Shown one piece after another: positions 6,045 to 14,070 of a stretch of DNA of 34,747 nt; position 1 is the stretch's first letter; each line of letters opens with the position of its first letter. A program made the translations under genes and the position numbers. A model generated the notes under the pieces. It did not search any database, was not told the origin of the DNA, and worked only from the letters and a program-made list of their open reading frames with translations. Source of the DNA: Desulfobulbus sp. (GTDB taxonomy: Bacteria > Desulfobacterota > Desulfobulbia > Desulfobulbales > Desulfobulbaceae); assembly GCA_003604995.1 (NCBI GenBank), contig QZJD01000002.1, forward strand, positions 1-34,747. Direction: 5' to 3'.

Positions 6045-7106
6045 ATGAAAACGCGATTTTTCCTCCTGTTCTTCATCCTGTTCATCACCCAACCTGCCTT
6101 CGGCGCGACTCCGGCCATGCCGGACCAGCCTGCCGGGCCCGGCGAAAACGGTCGCTATCTGCGGATGGCCGATAACTTTTTTATCATCTACGATCCGGCG
6201 GACAGCATGGATGTCCCCTATGGGGACACCGGCCTCACCCGCCTGGAGGCCGAAAAACAGATCATCCAAAGATCCAATGCCACCCTGCCCGACCTCGGCT
6301 GGCAGACCGGCCTCTATCCCCACTGGAAAGGCGGCCTCTGGCTGCACGGCTCGCTCATGGCCTTCAAGCCCTATTATGAGCTCAAGCGCTATGACCAGGC
6401 CGCCTACGGACAGGCCATCGACCAGTTACCGACCAGGCCGGTCGGGCCGCCGATGCTCCAGCGGGGCCTGATGAAGCTCGAGCACCTGCTCGGCCTGCCC
6501 GGCCGGACCCAGGTCTTTCTCTTCTCCGACGGCAAGCATTCCACTGCCCCGGGCCTGGAGCCGGAACCGCTGGTCCAGGCCAGAATGCTGGCCGCCAATT
6601 ATGATGTCTGCTTCAACATCGTCTCCTCGGCCGGCACCGCCGAAGAGCAAAAACTGCTCGCGGACATTGCCGCGGTCAATGCCTGCTCGCAGGTCTTTGC
6701 CTTTGACACGATCTTTGCCAAACCAGAGCACCTGTTCGGCAAGCTCTACATGGATACCGCGCAGGCCGGCTTCAACAACGTGCTGTTCGATTTCGACAAG
6801 GCGACAGTCAAGGCGGAATTCAGGCCCGCCCTGGACAAACTGGGCCGCTTCCTCGTCGAACAGCCCGCCGCTTACGTTGTTCTCTCCGGCTTCTGCGACG
6901 CCATCGGCAGCGAAACCTACAATCTCAAGCTGTCGAAAAGGCGGGCGGAAAGCGTCCGCGCCTACCTGGGCAAGCACTTCAAAATCAGCGAGGAGCGCAT
7001 GCTGACCTACTGGTACGGCTATGCCGACCCGGTCGCCTCCAACGAGACCCCGGAGGGCCGGGCGCAGAACCGCAGGGTGACCATCGCCATCCGCTCCGGG
7101 AAATAA
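6045..7106 (+). CDS. Exported protein with vWA-like N-domain and C-terminal OmpA domain
   Basis: The 353-aa protein starts with a clear signal peptide (residues 1-20, cleavage likely after AFG or AFGA). The middle part looks like a von Willebrand A-type fold: IIYDPADSM (Asp50, Ser54) resembles a MIDAS motif, and a second strand reads VFLFSDGKHS. Residues from about 255 form an OmpA-type peptidoglycan-binding domain (VLFDFDKATV, GFCDAIGSETYNLKLSKRRAE, NRRVTI). The protein is therefore probably periplasmic, anchored to peptidoglycan through the OmpA domain while the vWA-like domain contacts a partner. No lipobox is present. GGGAG precedes the ATG. It seems to be monocistronic, with its own promoter at 5888 and a hairpin after the stop. 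No precise function can be given. Confidence 0.85.
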   Translation: MKTRFFLLFFILFITQPAFGATPAMPDQPAGPGENGRYLRMADNFFIIYDPADSMDVPYGDTGLTRLEAEKQIIQRSNATLPDLGWQTGLYPHWKGGLWLHGSLMAFKPYYELKRYDQAAYGQAIDQLPTRPVGPPMLQRGLMKLEHLLGLPGRTQVFLFSDGKHSTAPGLEPEPLVQARMLAANYDVCFNIVSSAGTAEEQKLLADIAAVNACSQVFAFDTIFAKPEHLFGKLYMDTAQAGFNNVLFDFDKATVKAEFRPALDKLGRFLVEQPAAYVVLSGFCDAIGSETYNLKLSKRRAESVRAYLGKHFKISEERMLTYWYGYADPVASNETPEGRAQNRRVTIAIRSGK

Positions 7107-7120
7107 TCCGCTCATTTCGA

Positions 7121-7149
7121 CCGGCAGGGGACAAGGGCTCCCCTGCCGG
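7121..7149 (+). terminator. Terminator-like hairpin after the OmpA-like gene
   Basis: A perfect ten-base-pair stem CCGGCAGGGG/CCCCTGCCGG with a nine-base loop starts 15 bases after the stop codon. The following sequence has only a weak T-rich stretch (ATCTTTATTT), so termination may be partial. Confidence 0.55.
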
Positions 7150-7261
7150 AGAGATATCTTTATTTCCCGCCGTCTCTTTTCCCGTCCCCCTTCCCATTTC
7201 TTGACGCATTCTCACCCATGGATTAGGGTAGAAATTTTTTCCCGGACGGATTCCTGATGAA

Positions 7262-7359
7262 CCCGCAAAAACATAAAAATACGTTGCCGATGGCTCAGCA
7301 CAAAAGTTCGATATGCAGGTAAGCGAACGGAGTGAGACTCCGAGGCGTGGTGGTGTCGG
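7262..7359 (+). repeat. 98-bp dispersed repeat, right copy
   Basis: Near-identical reverse complement of 1-98. The two copies face each other across 7.16 kb that includes htpX, the RAYT unit, the minus-strand trio and the OmpA-like gene. Recombination between them would invert that segment. Confidence 0.85.
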
Positions 7360-7505
7360 CCACGCGCAGGCGTATACAGGGTACGTCGAGCATTGGCCGA
7401 ACCCGCCACAACGCAGTAGATCGGACTTTTTGCGACGCCATCATTCCTCGAAAATTCAGTATTACTCCGGCGCAACCCTGCCGGAACAGGACACAAGGAA
7501 CGAAC

Positions 7506-9743
7506 ATGACCCAGCAGAACATCATCTTTACGGCCATCGATGAAGCGCCCGCCCTGGCAAGCTACTCACTCCTGCCCATCTTGCGGGCCTATACCGGGGG
7601 AACGGGAATAACCATTGAATCCATGGACATCTCCCTGGCCGGTCGGATCATTGCCAATTTTCCCGAAAACCTGACCGAAGAGCAGCGTATCCCGGATTTC
7701 TTAAGCGAACTGGGCCGGCTGGTCAAGCAGCCGGAGGCCAACATCATCAAGCTGCCGAACATCAGCGCCTCCGTCCCGCAGCTCAAGGCGGCCCTGCAGG
7801 AACTGCGGGCCAAGGGCTACAACCTGCCGGACTATCCGGAAGACCCTAAGACCGACGCTGAGAAGGAACTGCACGCCCGCTTCGCCAAGGTGCTGGGCAG
7901 CGCGGTGAATCCGGTCCTGCGGGAGGGCAATTCCGACCGCCGGGCCGCAGCCTCGGTCAAGCGCTTCGGCCGGAAAAAGCCGCACCGGATGATGAAACCC
8001 TGGCCCAAGGACTCCCGCTCCCGGGTGGCGTACATGAACAGCGGCGACTTTTACGGCAGTGAGCGGTCCCTGACCCTGGACCGGGACCGGGAGGCGCGCA
8101 TCGAATTCGTCGGGGAAGACGGCACGGTGCGAGTACTCAAGGAGAAGCTCCCCTTGCAGGCCGGCGAGATCATCGACGCCGCGGTGATGAACGTTGCGGC
8201 CCTGCGCGCCTTCTACGCGCAGCAGATCGAGGCGGCGCGGCTCGAAGGGCTCCTGCTCTCCCTGCACCTCAAGGCGACGATGATGAAGGTGTCCGATCCG
8301 GTCATGTTCGGCCACTGCGTCTCGGTCTATTTCCGCGAGGTTTTCCGCAGGCACGGCGAGGTCCTGCAAAACCTGGGGGTGAACGTCAACAACGGCCTGG
8401 CCGATGTCGAGGCCCGGATCCGGCAGCTGCCGGAGGCACAGCGCGCGGAGATCGAGGCCGATATCCGGGCTGCTTACGCGGCGCAGTGCGGACTGGCCAT
8501 GGTGGACTCCGGCAAGGGGATCACCAACCTCCACGTGCCGAACAACGTGATCGTCGATGCCTCCATGCCGGTTTTCATCCGGGACGGCGGCCGGATGTGG
8601 GGCGCGGACGACCGGTTGCACGATGCCGTCGCCATGATCCCGGACCGCTGCTACGCCACCATCTACCAGGAAATGGTCGAGGACTGCCAGCGGCACGGCG
8701 CCTTTGACCCGGCCGCCATGGGCAGCGTCGCCAATGTCGGGCTCATGGCCCAGAAGGCCGAGGAATACGGTTCCCACGACAAGACCTTTCTGGCGCCGGC
8801 CAAGGGCACGATCCGGCTGGTGGACGCCGCAACCGGTGAGGTCCTTCTCGGCCGGGAGGTCGGGGAGGGCGATATCTTCCGGGGCTGCCAGACCAAGGAC
8901 GCGCCGGTGCGCGACTGGGTCAAGCTGGCGGTGAACCGGGCAAGGGCCGCGGGCACTCCGGCGATCTTCTGGCTGGACCCGGAACGGGCCCACGATGCCG
9001 AACTGATCGCCAAGGTCAATCAATACCTCCCGGAACATGACACCTCCGGCCTGGAGATCAGGATCATGACCCCGGTGGAGGCGATGCGCGCCACCATCGC
9101 CCGCTGCCGGCGGGGCGAGGACACCATCTCGGTGACCGGCAACGTGCTGCGCGACTACCTCACCGACCTGTTCCCGATCCTGGAACTGGGCACCAGCGCC
9201 CGGATGCTCTCCATCGTGCCGCTGATGAACGGCGGCGGCCTGTTTGAAACCGGGGCGGGCGGCTCCGCGCCGAAACATGTTCAGCAGTTTCTCCAGGAAG
9301 GGCACCTGCGCTGGGATTCCCTGGGCGAGTTCTGCGCCCTGGTGCCCTCCTTCGAGCACCTGGCCGCCACCTTCGGCAATGAACGGGCCCGTCTCCTGGC
9401 CGAAACCCTGGACCAGGCCATTGAAAAATTCCTGGAACAGGAACGATCCCCCTCCCGCAAGGTCCATGAGCTGGACACCCGGGGCAGCCACTTTTATCTG
9501 GCCCTCTACTGGGCCGAGAGTCTGGCCGCCCAAACCGGCGACAAGGCGCTGCGGGAGCGCTTTGCCTCGGTCGCCAGGGATCTCGCCGCAAACGAGGCAA
9601 AGATCCTGGCCGAGTTGAACGAGGCCCAGGGCCGGCCGGCGGATATCGGCGGCTATTTCCGGCCCGACCTAACGAAGGTGACGCAGGCCATGCGGCCCAG
9701 CCCGACCTTCAACGCGATCATTGACCCGCTCCTGACCGACTGA
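7506..9743 (+). CDS. icd: Isocitrate dehydrogenase, NADP-dependent, monomeric type
   Basis: At 745 aa this is the large single-chain isocitrate dehydrogenase, unrelated in length to the 415-aa dimeric enzyme. It oxidises isocitrate to 2-oxoglutarate, making NADPH in the TCA cycle or its reductive/biosynthetic branch. Diagnostic stretches include [55 protein letters not shown] and [16 protein letters not shown]. The ATG at 7506 follows AAGGAA at five bases and gives MTQQNIIFT, a typical N-terminus. An upstream open frame from 7332 lies in repeat sequence. comF follows after 14 bp, so the two are probably co-transcribed. Codon use is normal for the window. Confidence 0.95.
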   Translation: MTQQNIIFTAIDEAPALASYSLLPILRAYTGGTGITIESMDISLAGRIIANFPENLTEEQRIPDFLSELGRLVKQPEANIIKLPNISASVPQLKAALQELRAKGYNLPDYPEDPKTDAEKELHARFAKVLGSAVNPVLREGNSDRRAAASVKRFGRKKPHRMMKPWPKDSRSRVAYMNSGDFYGSERSLTLDRDREARIEFVGEDGTVRVLKEKLPLQAGEIIDAAVMNVAALRAFYAQQIEAARLEGLLLSLHLKATMMKVSDPVMFGHCVSVYFREVFRRHGEVLQNLGVNVNNGLADVEARIRQLPEAQRAEIEADIRAAYAAQCGLAMVDSGKGITNLHVPNNVIVDASMPVFIRDGGRMWGADDRLHDAVAMIPDRCYATIYQEMVEDCQRHGAFDPAAMGSVANVGLMAQKAEEYGSHDKTFLAPAKGTIRLVDAATGEVLLGREVGEGDIFRGCQTKDAPVRDWVKLAVNRARAAGTPAIFWLDPERAHDAELIAKVNQYLPEHDTSGLEIRIMTPVEAMRATIARCRRGEDTISVTGNVLRDYLTDLFPILELGTSARMLSIVPLMNGGGLFETGAGGSAPKHVQQFLQEGHLRWDSLGEFCALVPSFEHLAATFGNERARLLAETLDQAIEKFLEQERSPSRKVHELDTRGSHFYLALYWAESLAAQTGDKALRERFASVARDLAANEAKILAELNEAQGRPADIGGYFRPDLTKVTQAMRPSPTFNAIIDPLLTD

Positions 9744-9757
9744 GGGCAACGACGAGG

Positions 9758-10471
9758 GTGAAGGCGTTTCTTGCCTCGTGCCAGGAGCTCGTCTTCCCCT
9801 CGTCCTGCCTGGCTTGCCGCCGCCGACTGTCCTGGCGGCGGCAACCCCTCTTCTGCAAAGACTGCCGGGAACAGATCACCCCGGTCGCTCAGCCGCGCTG
9901 CGAATGCTGCGGGGCACCTTTCGCGGCCGGCGCAAACCACCTGTGCGGCCCCTGCCTCAAGCAACATTTTGCCTTTGATCTGGCTCGGTCGGCCCTCATC
10001 TACCAGCCGCCGATCACCCATCTCATCAGCGCGTTGAAATATCAGGGCCGGCTCACCGGCCTGTCCTCCCTGGCGGCCCTTGCCCGCGCCTCCGAAGGCT
10101 TCCGGGATCTGTCCGTTCCGGACCTGATCCTGCCGGTGCCGCTCCATCAAAACCGGCTGCGGGAACGCGGTTTCAATCAGGCCCTGCTCCTGGCCCGGGC
10201 CTGCTTCCCCGAACACCGGGCCCTGATCAACACCGGGGTGCTGCAACGTCACCGGCAGACCCCTCCCCAGACAACTCTAAGCGGTACATCCCGACGCAGG
10301 AACCTCATCGGATCTTTTTCGCTCATACAGCCGCATATGGTCAATAACAGGAAAATACTCCTTGTCGACGATGTATTTACCACCGGCAGCACCGTGCACG
10401 AATGCGCCCGGATCATCCGGGAAGGAGGCGCCGTCGGAGTGGAGGTTTTCACCCTGGCCAGGACATCATGA
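9758..10471 (+). CDS. comF: ComF-family phosphoribosyltransferase-like protein
   Basis: ComF proteins combine an N-terminal zinc-finger region with a phosphoribosyltransferase fold; in competent bacteria they help handle incoming single-stranded DNA. This 237-aa protein has Cys pairs at 17/20, 33/36, 48-51 and 63/66, then the family segment PVPLHQNRLRERGFNQA and the PRPP loop ILLVDDVFTTGST. The start is GTG at 9758 with GAGG almost touching it, which is poor spacing; no better start is available. It lies 14 bp after icd and probably depends on that transcript. No other competence genes are in view, so a role in DNA uptake is only inferred. Confidence 0.9.
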   Translation: MKAFLASCQELVFPSSCLACRRRLSWRRQPLFCKDCREQITPVAQPRCECCGAPFAAGANHLCGPCLKQHFAFDLARSALIYQPPITHLISALKYQGRLTGLSSLAALARASEGFRDLSVPDLILPVPLHQNRLRERGFNQALLLARACFPEHRALINTGVLQRHRQTPPQTTLSGTSRRRNLIGSFSLIQPHMVNNRKILLVDDVFTTGSTVHECARIIREGGAVGVEVFTLARTS

Positions 10472-10733
10472 CCCGGCGGATTACCGGTGGAAACCAAATC
10501 ATATAATATACTGTTTTTATTATTATAATCAGAAAAATCGGGAATTATCATGCGCCACAACGTAGCCCTGTAGGAAAGATTATCATCAGGGGATGGTTAA
10601 ATTTATTTTAAAAAATCATTTCCAAAAAAAAATGGGAATTCGCCCCTTTAAAATAGCCTTGCTAACGAAAAGAGAAAAATTGAGGATTATTGAGCTGGAT
10701 CGAGGAATAAAGAGATATATCAATCTGCACGAT

Positions 10734-10753
10734 TGTTGATAACCTGTGGACAA
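10734..10753 (-). promoter_or_regulatory. Two tandem DnaA boxes
   Basis: On the minus strand the sequence reads TTGTCCACA (10745-10753) then TTATCAACA (10734-10742), separated by two bases. Each differs from the consensus TTATCCACA at one position. Boxes 11 bp apart in the same orientation, next to an AT-rich tract and dnaA, suggest an origin or an autoregulatory site. Confidence 0.65.
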
Positions 10754-10884
10754 CCCCCCTCCCCCCCCTTAACTTGCTGAATCTCGATCATATTTAAATC
10801 CACTCGGAAAAAAGACGAAACTGAGCCCCAATATCCGACGGCATGCCCGCAAAACAGCCATTTCCGAACCCTTTTGCCCATGGG

Positions 10885-10957
10885 TATAATTTTTTGAATC
10901 CCTCGGGCAAATCAGAGCAAATCACTTTTGACCTCGGCCCCGGTTTTGCGCTATCAC
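10885..10957 (+). promoter_or_regulatory. Candidate dnaA promoters
   Basis: A perfect -10 hexamer TATAAT lies at 10885-10890 with a poor -35 (TTCCGA, 17-bp spacer). A second candidate is TTGACC (10928-10933), an 18-bp spacer and TATCAC (10952-10957). Either would produce a leader of about 100-165 nt before the dnaA ATG. Confidence 0.4.
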
Positions 10958-11061
10958 TCCTGCATCGCATGGTTATGCCGCTGACAAGCCCGGTCCGTGC
11001 AAACAGACCGCAGCCGGCAACTTCACACCATAAATCGTTCAGGACAGACAAGGATCAGACT

Positions 11062-12390
11062 ATGCTGTGGGAAACGCTCAGGGAATCGTTACAAGACACA
11101 CTTCCTGAAAGCGAGTTCGTCCTGTGGATCAAGCCGCTCGTTTGCCAGCGGCACGATGACCAGGTGCTGGAACTCGCGGGACCGGACCGTTTTTTTTGCA
11201 CCTGGGTCCGCGACCGTTACCTTGACCTGATCAATCGGAAACTTTCGGAACTGAGCGAGGTGCCCTGCCCCAGGCTGACCCTGACCGTGGCCTCGCATTC
11301 TGTTCCGCTGATCGAGAACCATAAATCGGGCCAGCTCAGGCTGCCCGGTGTCCATGACCACGCCAACCGGCTCCGCTCCCTGCATCCCGGCTACACCTTT
11401 GACGAGTTCATGGTCGGCCAGTCCAACGTCCTGGCCCGCTCGGCCTGTCATGCCATTGCCCAGGGAGACCGGACCTTCGGCAACTGCCTGTTCATCAACA
11501 GCACCACCGGGCTCGGCAAGAGCCACCTGACCCAGGCGGTGGTCCACTCGGTGCTGCGGAACGCGCCGTCCACCATGCTCCACTATCTGACCGCCCAGCA
11601 GTTTTCCGCGGAAATGGTGAACGGCATCCGCGCCAAGACCATGGACCAGTTCTCCAGCAAGTTCATCCACAACTGCGACCTGCTCCTGGTGGAGGACGTC
11701 CATACCCTGGTCGGCAAGAACAAGACCCAGGAAGAACTGAACATGATCCTCGATTACCTGATCAAGTCGGGGAAACGGGTGATCCTGACCGCCGGCGTAG
11801 CCCCGTCCGGCCTGGAGGGCATTGACGAAGACTTCAAGTCCCGGATGACCTCGGGCCTGGTGACCAACATCGAGCCTCCCGAGTATTCCACCCGGATCAA
11901 TATCATCCGGCACAAGGCCGGGATCCACGGCTTGCAGCTCAACGACGATCTGGTGGACCAGCTGGCCCAGAATCTGAACGGGGATATCCGCAAGATCGAA
12001 AGCGCCCTGATCGGCCTCAAGGCAAAGTCCACCCTTCTGAACACCCCGCCGGACCGGGCCATGATCCAGGACCTGCTCCGCGGGCTGGTCGGCACGCCGG
12101 ACCGGCTCAACGGCGAGGCGATCATGAACTTTATCAGCACCCAGTTCCGGGTCAGCGTCGAGGATCTGAAATCCCGCTCCCGAAAGCGCTCCATCGCCTT
12201 TCCCCGCCAGGTGGCCATGTACATGACCAGAAAGCATACCGACAAATCCCTGGCCGATATCGGGGGGCTGTACAACCGGGATCACTCCACGGTCCTCCAC
12301 GCCATCCGAACCATTACCCGTGACATGTCCCGGAACACCTCGGTCCTGGAGCAGATCGAACTGCTTGACCGCAAGTTGCGGAATAAATAA
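11062..12390 (+). CDS. dnaA: Chromosomal replication initiator DnaA, divergent
   Basis: DnaA binds DnaA boxes and opens the origin. This 442-aa protein has domain I (1 to about 80, MLWETLRESL...), a very short linker, the AAA+ domain (about 110-330) and the DNA-binding domain IV (about 350-442) with RQVAMYMTRKHTDKSL and RDHSTVLHA. Several motifs depart from the usual form: Walker A STTGLGKS (147-154; usual GGVGLGKT), Walker B LLLVED (207-212; usual LLIDD), GDIRKIESAL for the sensor 2 box, and FKSRM for the arginine-finger box. The ATG at 11062 has AAGGA seven bases upstream. dnaN does not follow; hemG is convergent 14 bp away. It is either the only DnaA of a lineage with divergent sequence or a second paralogue. 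Confidence 0.9.
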   Translation: MLWETLRESLQDTLPESEFVLWIKPLVCQRHDDQVLELAGPDRFFCTWVRDRYLDLINRKLSELSEVPCPRLTLTVASHSVPLIENHKSGQLRLPGVHDHANRLRSLHPGYTFDEFMVGQSNVLARSACHAIAQGDRTFGNCLFINSTTGLGKSHLTQAVVHSVLRNAPSTMLHYLTAQQFSAEMVNGIRAKTMDQFSSKFIHNCDLLLVEDVHTLVGKNKTQEELNMILDYLIKSGKRVILTAGVAPSGLEGIDEDFKSRMTSGLVTNIEPPEYSTRINIIRHKAGIHGLQLNDDLVDQLAQNLNGDIRKIESALIGLKAKSTLLNTPPDRAMIQDLLRGLVGTPDRLNGEAIMNFISTQFRVSVEDLKSRSRKRSIAFPRQVAMYMTRKHTDKSLADIGGLYNRDHSTVLHAIRTITRDMSRNTSVLEQIELLDRKLRNK

Positions 12391-12404
12391 ACCTGGAGAA
12401 AATC

Positions 12405-13811
12405 TCAGAAGTAAACGGGCTTGACCTCGGCCTCGCCGGCCGCCCGGGCGGAACGCTCCCCCACTGCGCGGGCAATCTTTCGCGCCTCCTTGACCATATC
12501 GTTGATCCCGATGCCGTGCCAGCCGAAGCCGCAGAGGTGCAGGCCGGGCTGGGCCTGTTGCAGCCGGGTCTGCCAGTCGAGCAAGGCCGGATACCCCTCC
12601 TCCAGCTGGGGAATGCCGCCGCGGGGCCGCAGCACCCGGGTAAAGCAGGGCGGTTCCGGCAGATCGATGAGTTCCCTCAGATCGTCGTAGACCCGGCTGA
12701 TCAGTTCACCGTCAGCCAGTTCCAGACGCTCGGGGTGACGGCGCCCTCCCACCAGGACTTCCAGCAGAACATGGCCCGCCGGGGCCCGCCCGGGAAACAT
12801 ATGGGAAGAAAAGAGGGCGCCCAGGGCAAAACGGTTCTCCCGTTCCGGGGCCAGATAGCCGAAACCGAACGGCACCTTGGCCGAATCGGTGAAGCCCAGG
12901 GCAATGGTGGCGATCCGGGCCTCGGGCAGCGCGGTCAGGGGCGGCCGCATTGACCCGGCCACCGGCTCCAGCAGGGACAGGCTCGGATTGACCGGCAGGG
13001 CCATGACCAAGTCGCGACAGCGCAGAACGTGCTGGGCGGTCTCCACCTCCCAGCCATCGTCCGCCCTGCTCACCCTCCTGACCTCGGTCCGGTAGAGCAG
13101 CTGATTATTGATTCCCAGAGGGGAGGCCAGGGCCTGGGGCAGCCGGGCCATGCCGCCGCGAAAACTGGTCATCGCCGGCAGCGCCGGCTTGCCGCTCTCG
13201 TCTTTTTTCAGGGTCTTGCGCTTTTTCAGGAGCCCCCGGATCACCGAGCCGTGCTCACGCTCCAGACGGCGAACCCCGGGCATGACCGCGTCGATCTTCA
13301 AAAGATCGATGTCGCCGGCATAGGTGCCGGTGAACACTGCATCGGCAAAGGGGAGCAGGGCGCGGCCGAACCGGTGCTCGACCCAGGCGGCGACACTAGG
13401 TTCGCCGGCCAGCGGGTTTCGCCACAGCTCGCCCAGCACGCGCAGCTTGGCCCAGAGTGGGACAAGACCGGCGGCCAGAATCTTTTTCGGACTCTGGGGA
13501 ATAAGCCGCAGCTTGCCGTCCAGGCAGACATAGCGGACGAACTTGCCCAGGGGCGCTCGTTCCACCTCGTCCGCCAGACCGGCCAGCTCAATCAGCTCCC
13601 GGCTTTCCGCGCAGTTGTCAAGAAAGCCGTGCGCACCCCACTCGGCCAGATACCCCTCCTCGCTGTGACTGAGAATAGCACCGCCGGGCCGTTCGCTCTT
13701 TTCCAGAACCATCAGGGACAACTCCGGCCGGTCGCCTTGCAGAAAGCGCGCGACACTGAGACCGGACAGTCCGCCGCCGACAATCAGCACATCCACCTGC
13801 TTGTTTTCCAT
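12405..13811 (-). CDS. hemG: Protoporphyrinogen/coproporphyrinogen oxidase (HemY-type flavoprotein)
   Basis: The enzyme is an FAD-dependent oxidase of late haem synthesis, removing six electrons from protoporphyrinogen IX (or coproporphyrinogen III in the coproporphyrin-dependent route). The 468-aa protein begins with the dinucleotide-binding loop VDVLIVGGGLSGLS and the second glycine motif ERPGGAI, and ends with the FAD-contacting segment LHLCGFGWHGIGINDMVKEA. Two adjacent ATGs (13814 and 13811) follow GGGAG; the second has the better spacing. The gene is convergent with dnaA and divergent from htpG. The partial hemD at the right edge is the other tetrapyrrole gene in the window. In an anaerobe the electron acceptor would not be oxygen (inference). 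Confidence 0.9.
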   Translation of the reverse strand: MENKQVDVLIVGGGLSGLSVARFLQGDRPELSLMVLEKSERPGGAILSHSEEGYLAEWGAHGFLDNCAESRELIELAGLADEVERAPLGKFVRYVCLDGKLRLIPQSPKKILAAGLVPLWAKLRVLGELWRNPLAGEPSVAAWVEHRFGRALLPFADAVFTGTYAGDIDLLKIDAVMPGVRRLEREHGSVIRGLLKKRKTLKKDESGKPALPAMTSFRGGMARLPQALASPLGINNQLLYRTEVRRVSRADDGWEVETAQHVLRCRDLVMALPVNPSLSLLEPVAGSMRPPLTALPEARIATIALGFTDSAKVPFGFGYLAPERENRFALGALFSSHMFPGRAPAGHVLLEVLVGGRRHPERLELADGELISRVYDDLRELIDLPEPPCFTRVLRPRGGIPQLEEGYPALLDWQTRLQQAQPGLHLCGFGWHGIGINDMVKEARKIARAVGERSARAAGEAEVKPVYF

Positions 13812-13874
13812 CATGCTGCTCCCGAGCCCCCTGGGCAGTAAATTGCATCGCCGGCCCCGATCCCGGGACGCGTC

Positions 13875-13902
13875 TTGACAGACCGGCAATCATGTTTATT
13901 TT
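13875..13902 (+). promoter_or_regulatory. Candidate htpG promoter, shared motif with htpX
   Basis: TTGACA (13875-13880), a 16-bp spacer and TATTTT (13897-13902), inside the longer string GTCTTGACA-N16-TATTTTTTC, which also occurs at 1068-1101 before htpX. It lies about 170 bp upstream of the htpG ATG. No CIRCE element was seen. Confidence 0.5.
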
Positions 13903-14070
13903 TTCGCCGGAATTTCCGATAACCTCGCGGAAAACAAAACACCGGGCAGCCGCCTCTGCAATCCCGGGATGGCACGCGGCTTGCCCGCGCCAGAATCACT
14001 CATTTTGCAAGAGGCTCTTTATACATACACCAACTTTATCCTCGCGAACCAGAAAAAAGAGGCACAGACC

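Larger units (their letters stand above)
7107..7505. other. Intergenic region between the OmpA-like gene and icd
   Basis: It contains a terminator-like hairpin (7121-7149), the right copy of the 98-bp repeat (7262-7359), and about 100 bp of unassigned, possibly repeat-derived sequence up to the AAGGA ribosome-binding site of icd. A frame open from 7332 runs into icd but begins inside the repeat and is not thought to be coding. No clear promoter for icd was found. Confidence 0.6.
10472..11061. other. AT-rich intergenic region upstream of dnaA, candidate oriC
   Basis: This is the longest gene-free stretch apart from the minisatellite field and the most AT-rich part of the window. 10495-10700 is dominated by A and T (TATTATTATAATC, AAATTTATTTTAAAAAATC), like a DNA-unwinding element. 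Two DnaA-box-like sequences follow (10734-10753), then a C6-T-C8 tract (10754-10768). Further on, TATAAT at 10885-10890 and TTGACC-N18-TATCAC (10928-10957) are candidate dnaA promoters. The frame is open from 10843 into dnaA, but I treat this as non-coding leader. Confidence 0.6.

Noticed and set aside
7332-7505. N-terminal extension of isocitrate dehydrogenase
   Set aside because: It lies in the 98-bp repeat and adjacent sequence; ATG 7506 has AAGGAA upstream and matches the family N-terminus.
7701-9533. A 610-codon open frame antisense to icd
   Set aside because: It mirrors the codon structure of icd; no ribosome-binding site or domain is seen.
10843-11061. N-terminal extension of DnaA by 73 residues
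   Set aside because: The extension has no family similarity; ATG 11062 has a good AAGGA site and gives a standard domain I start.
13971-14070. Classical sigma32 promoter or CIRCE operator before htpG
   Set aside because: Neither CCCCAT-type -10 nor TTAGCACTC/GAGTGCTAA was found in the intergenic region.
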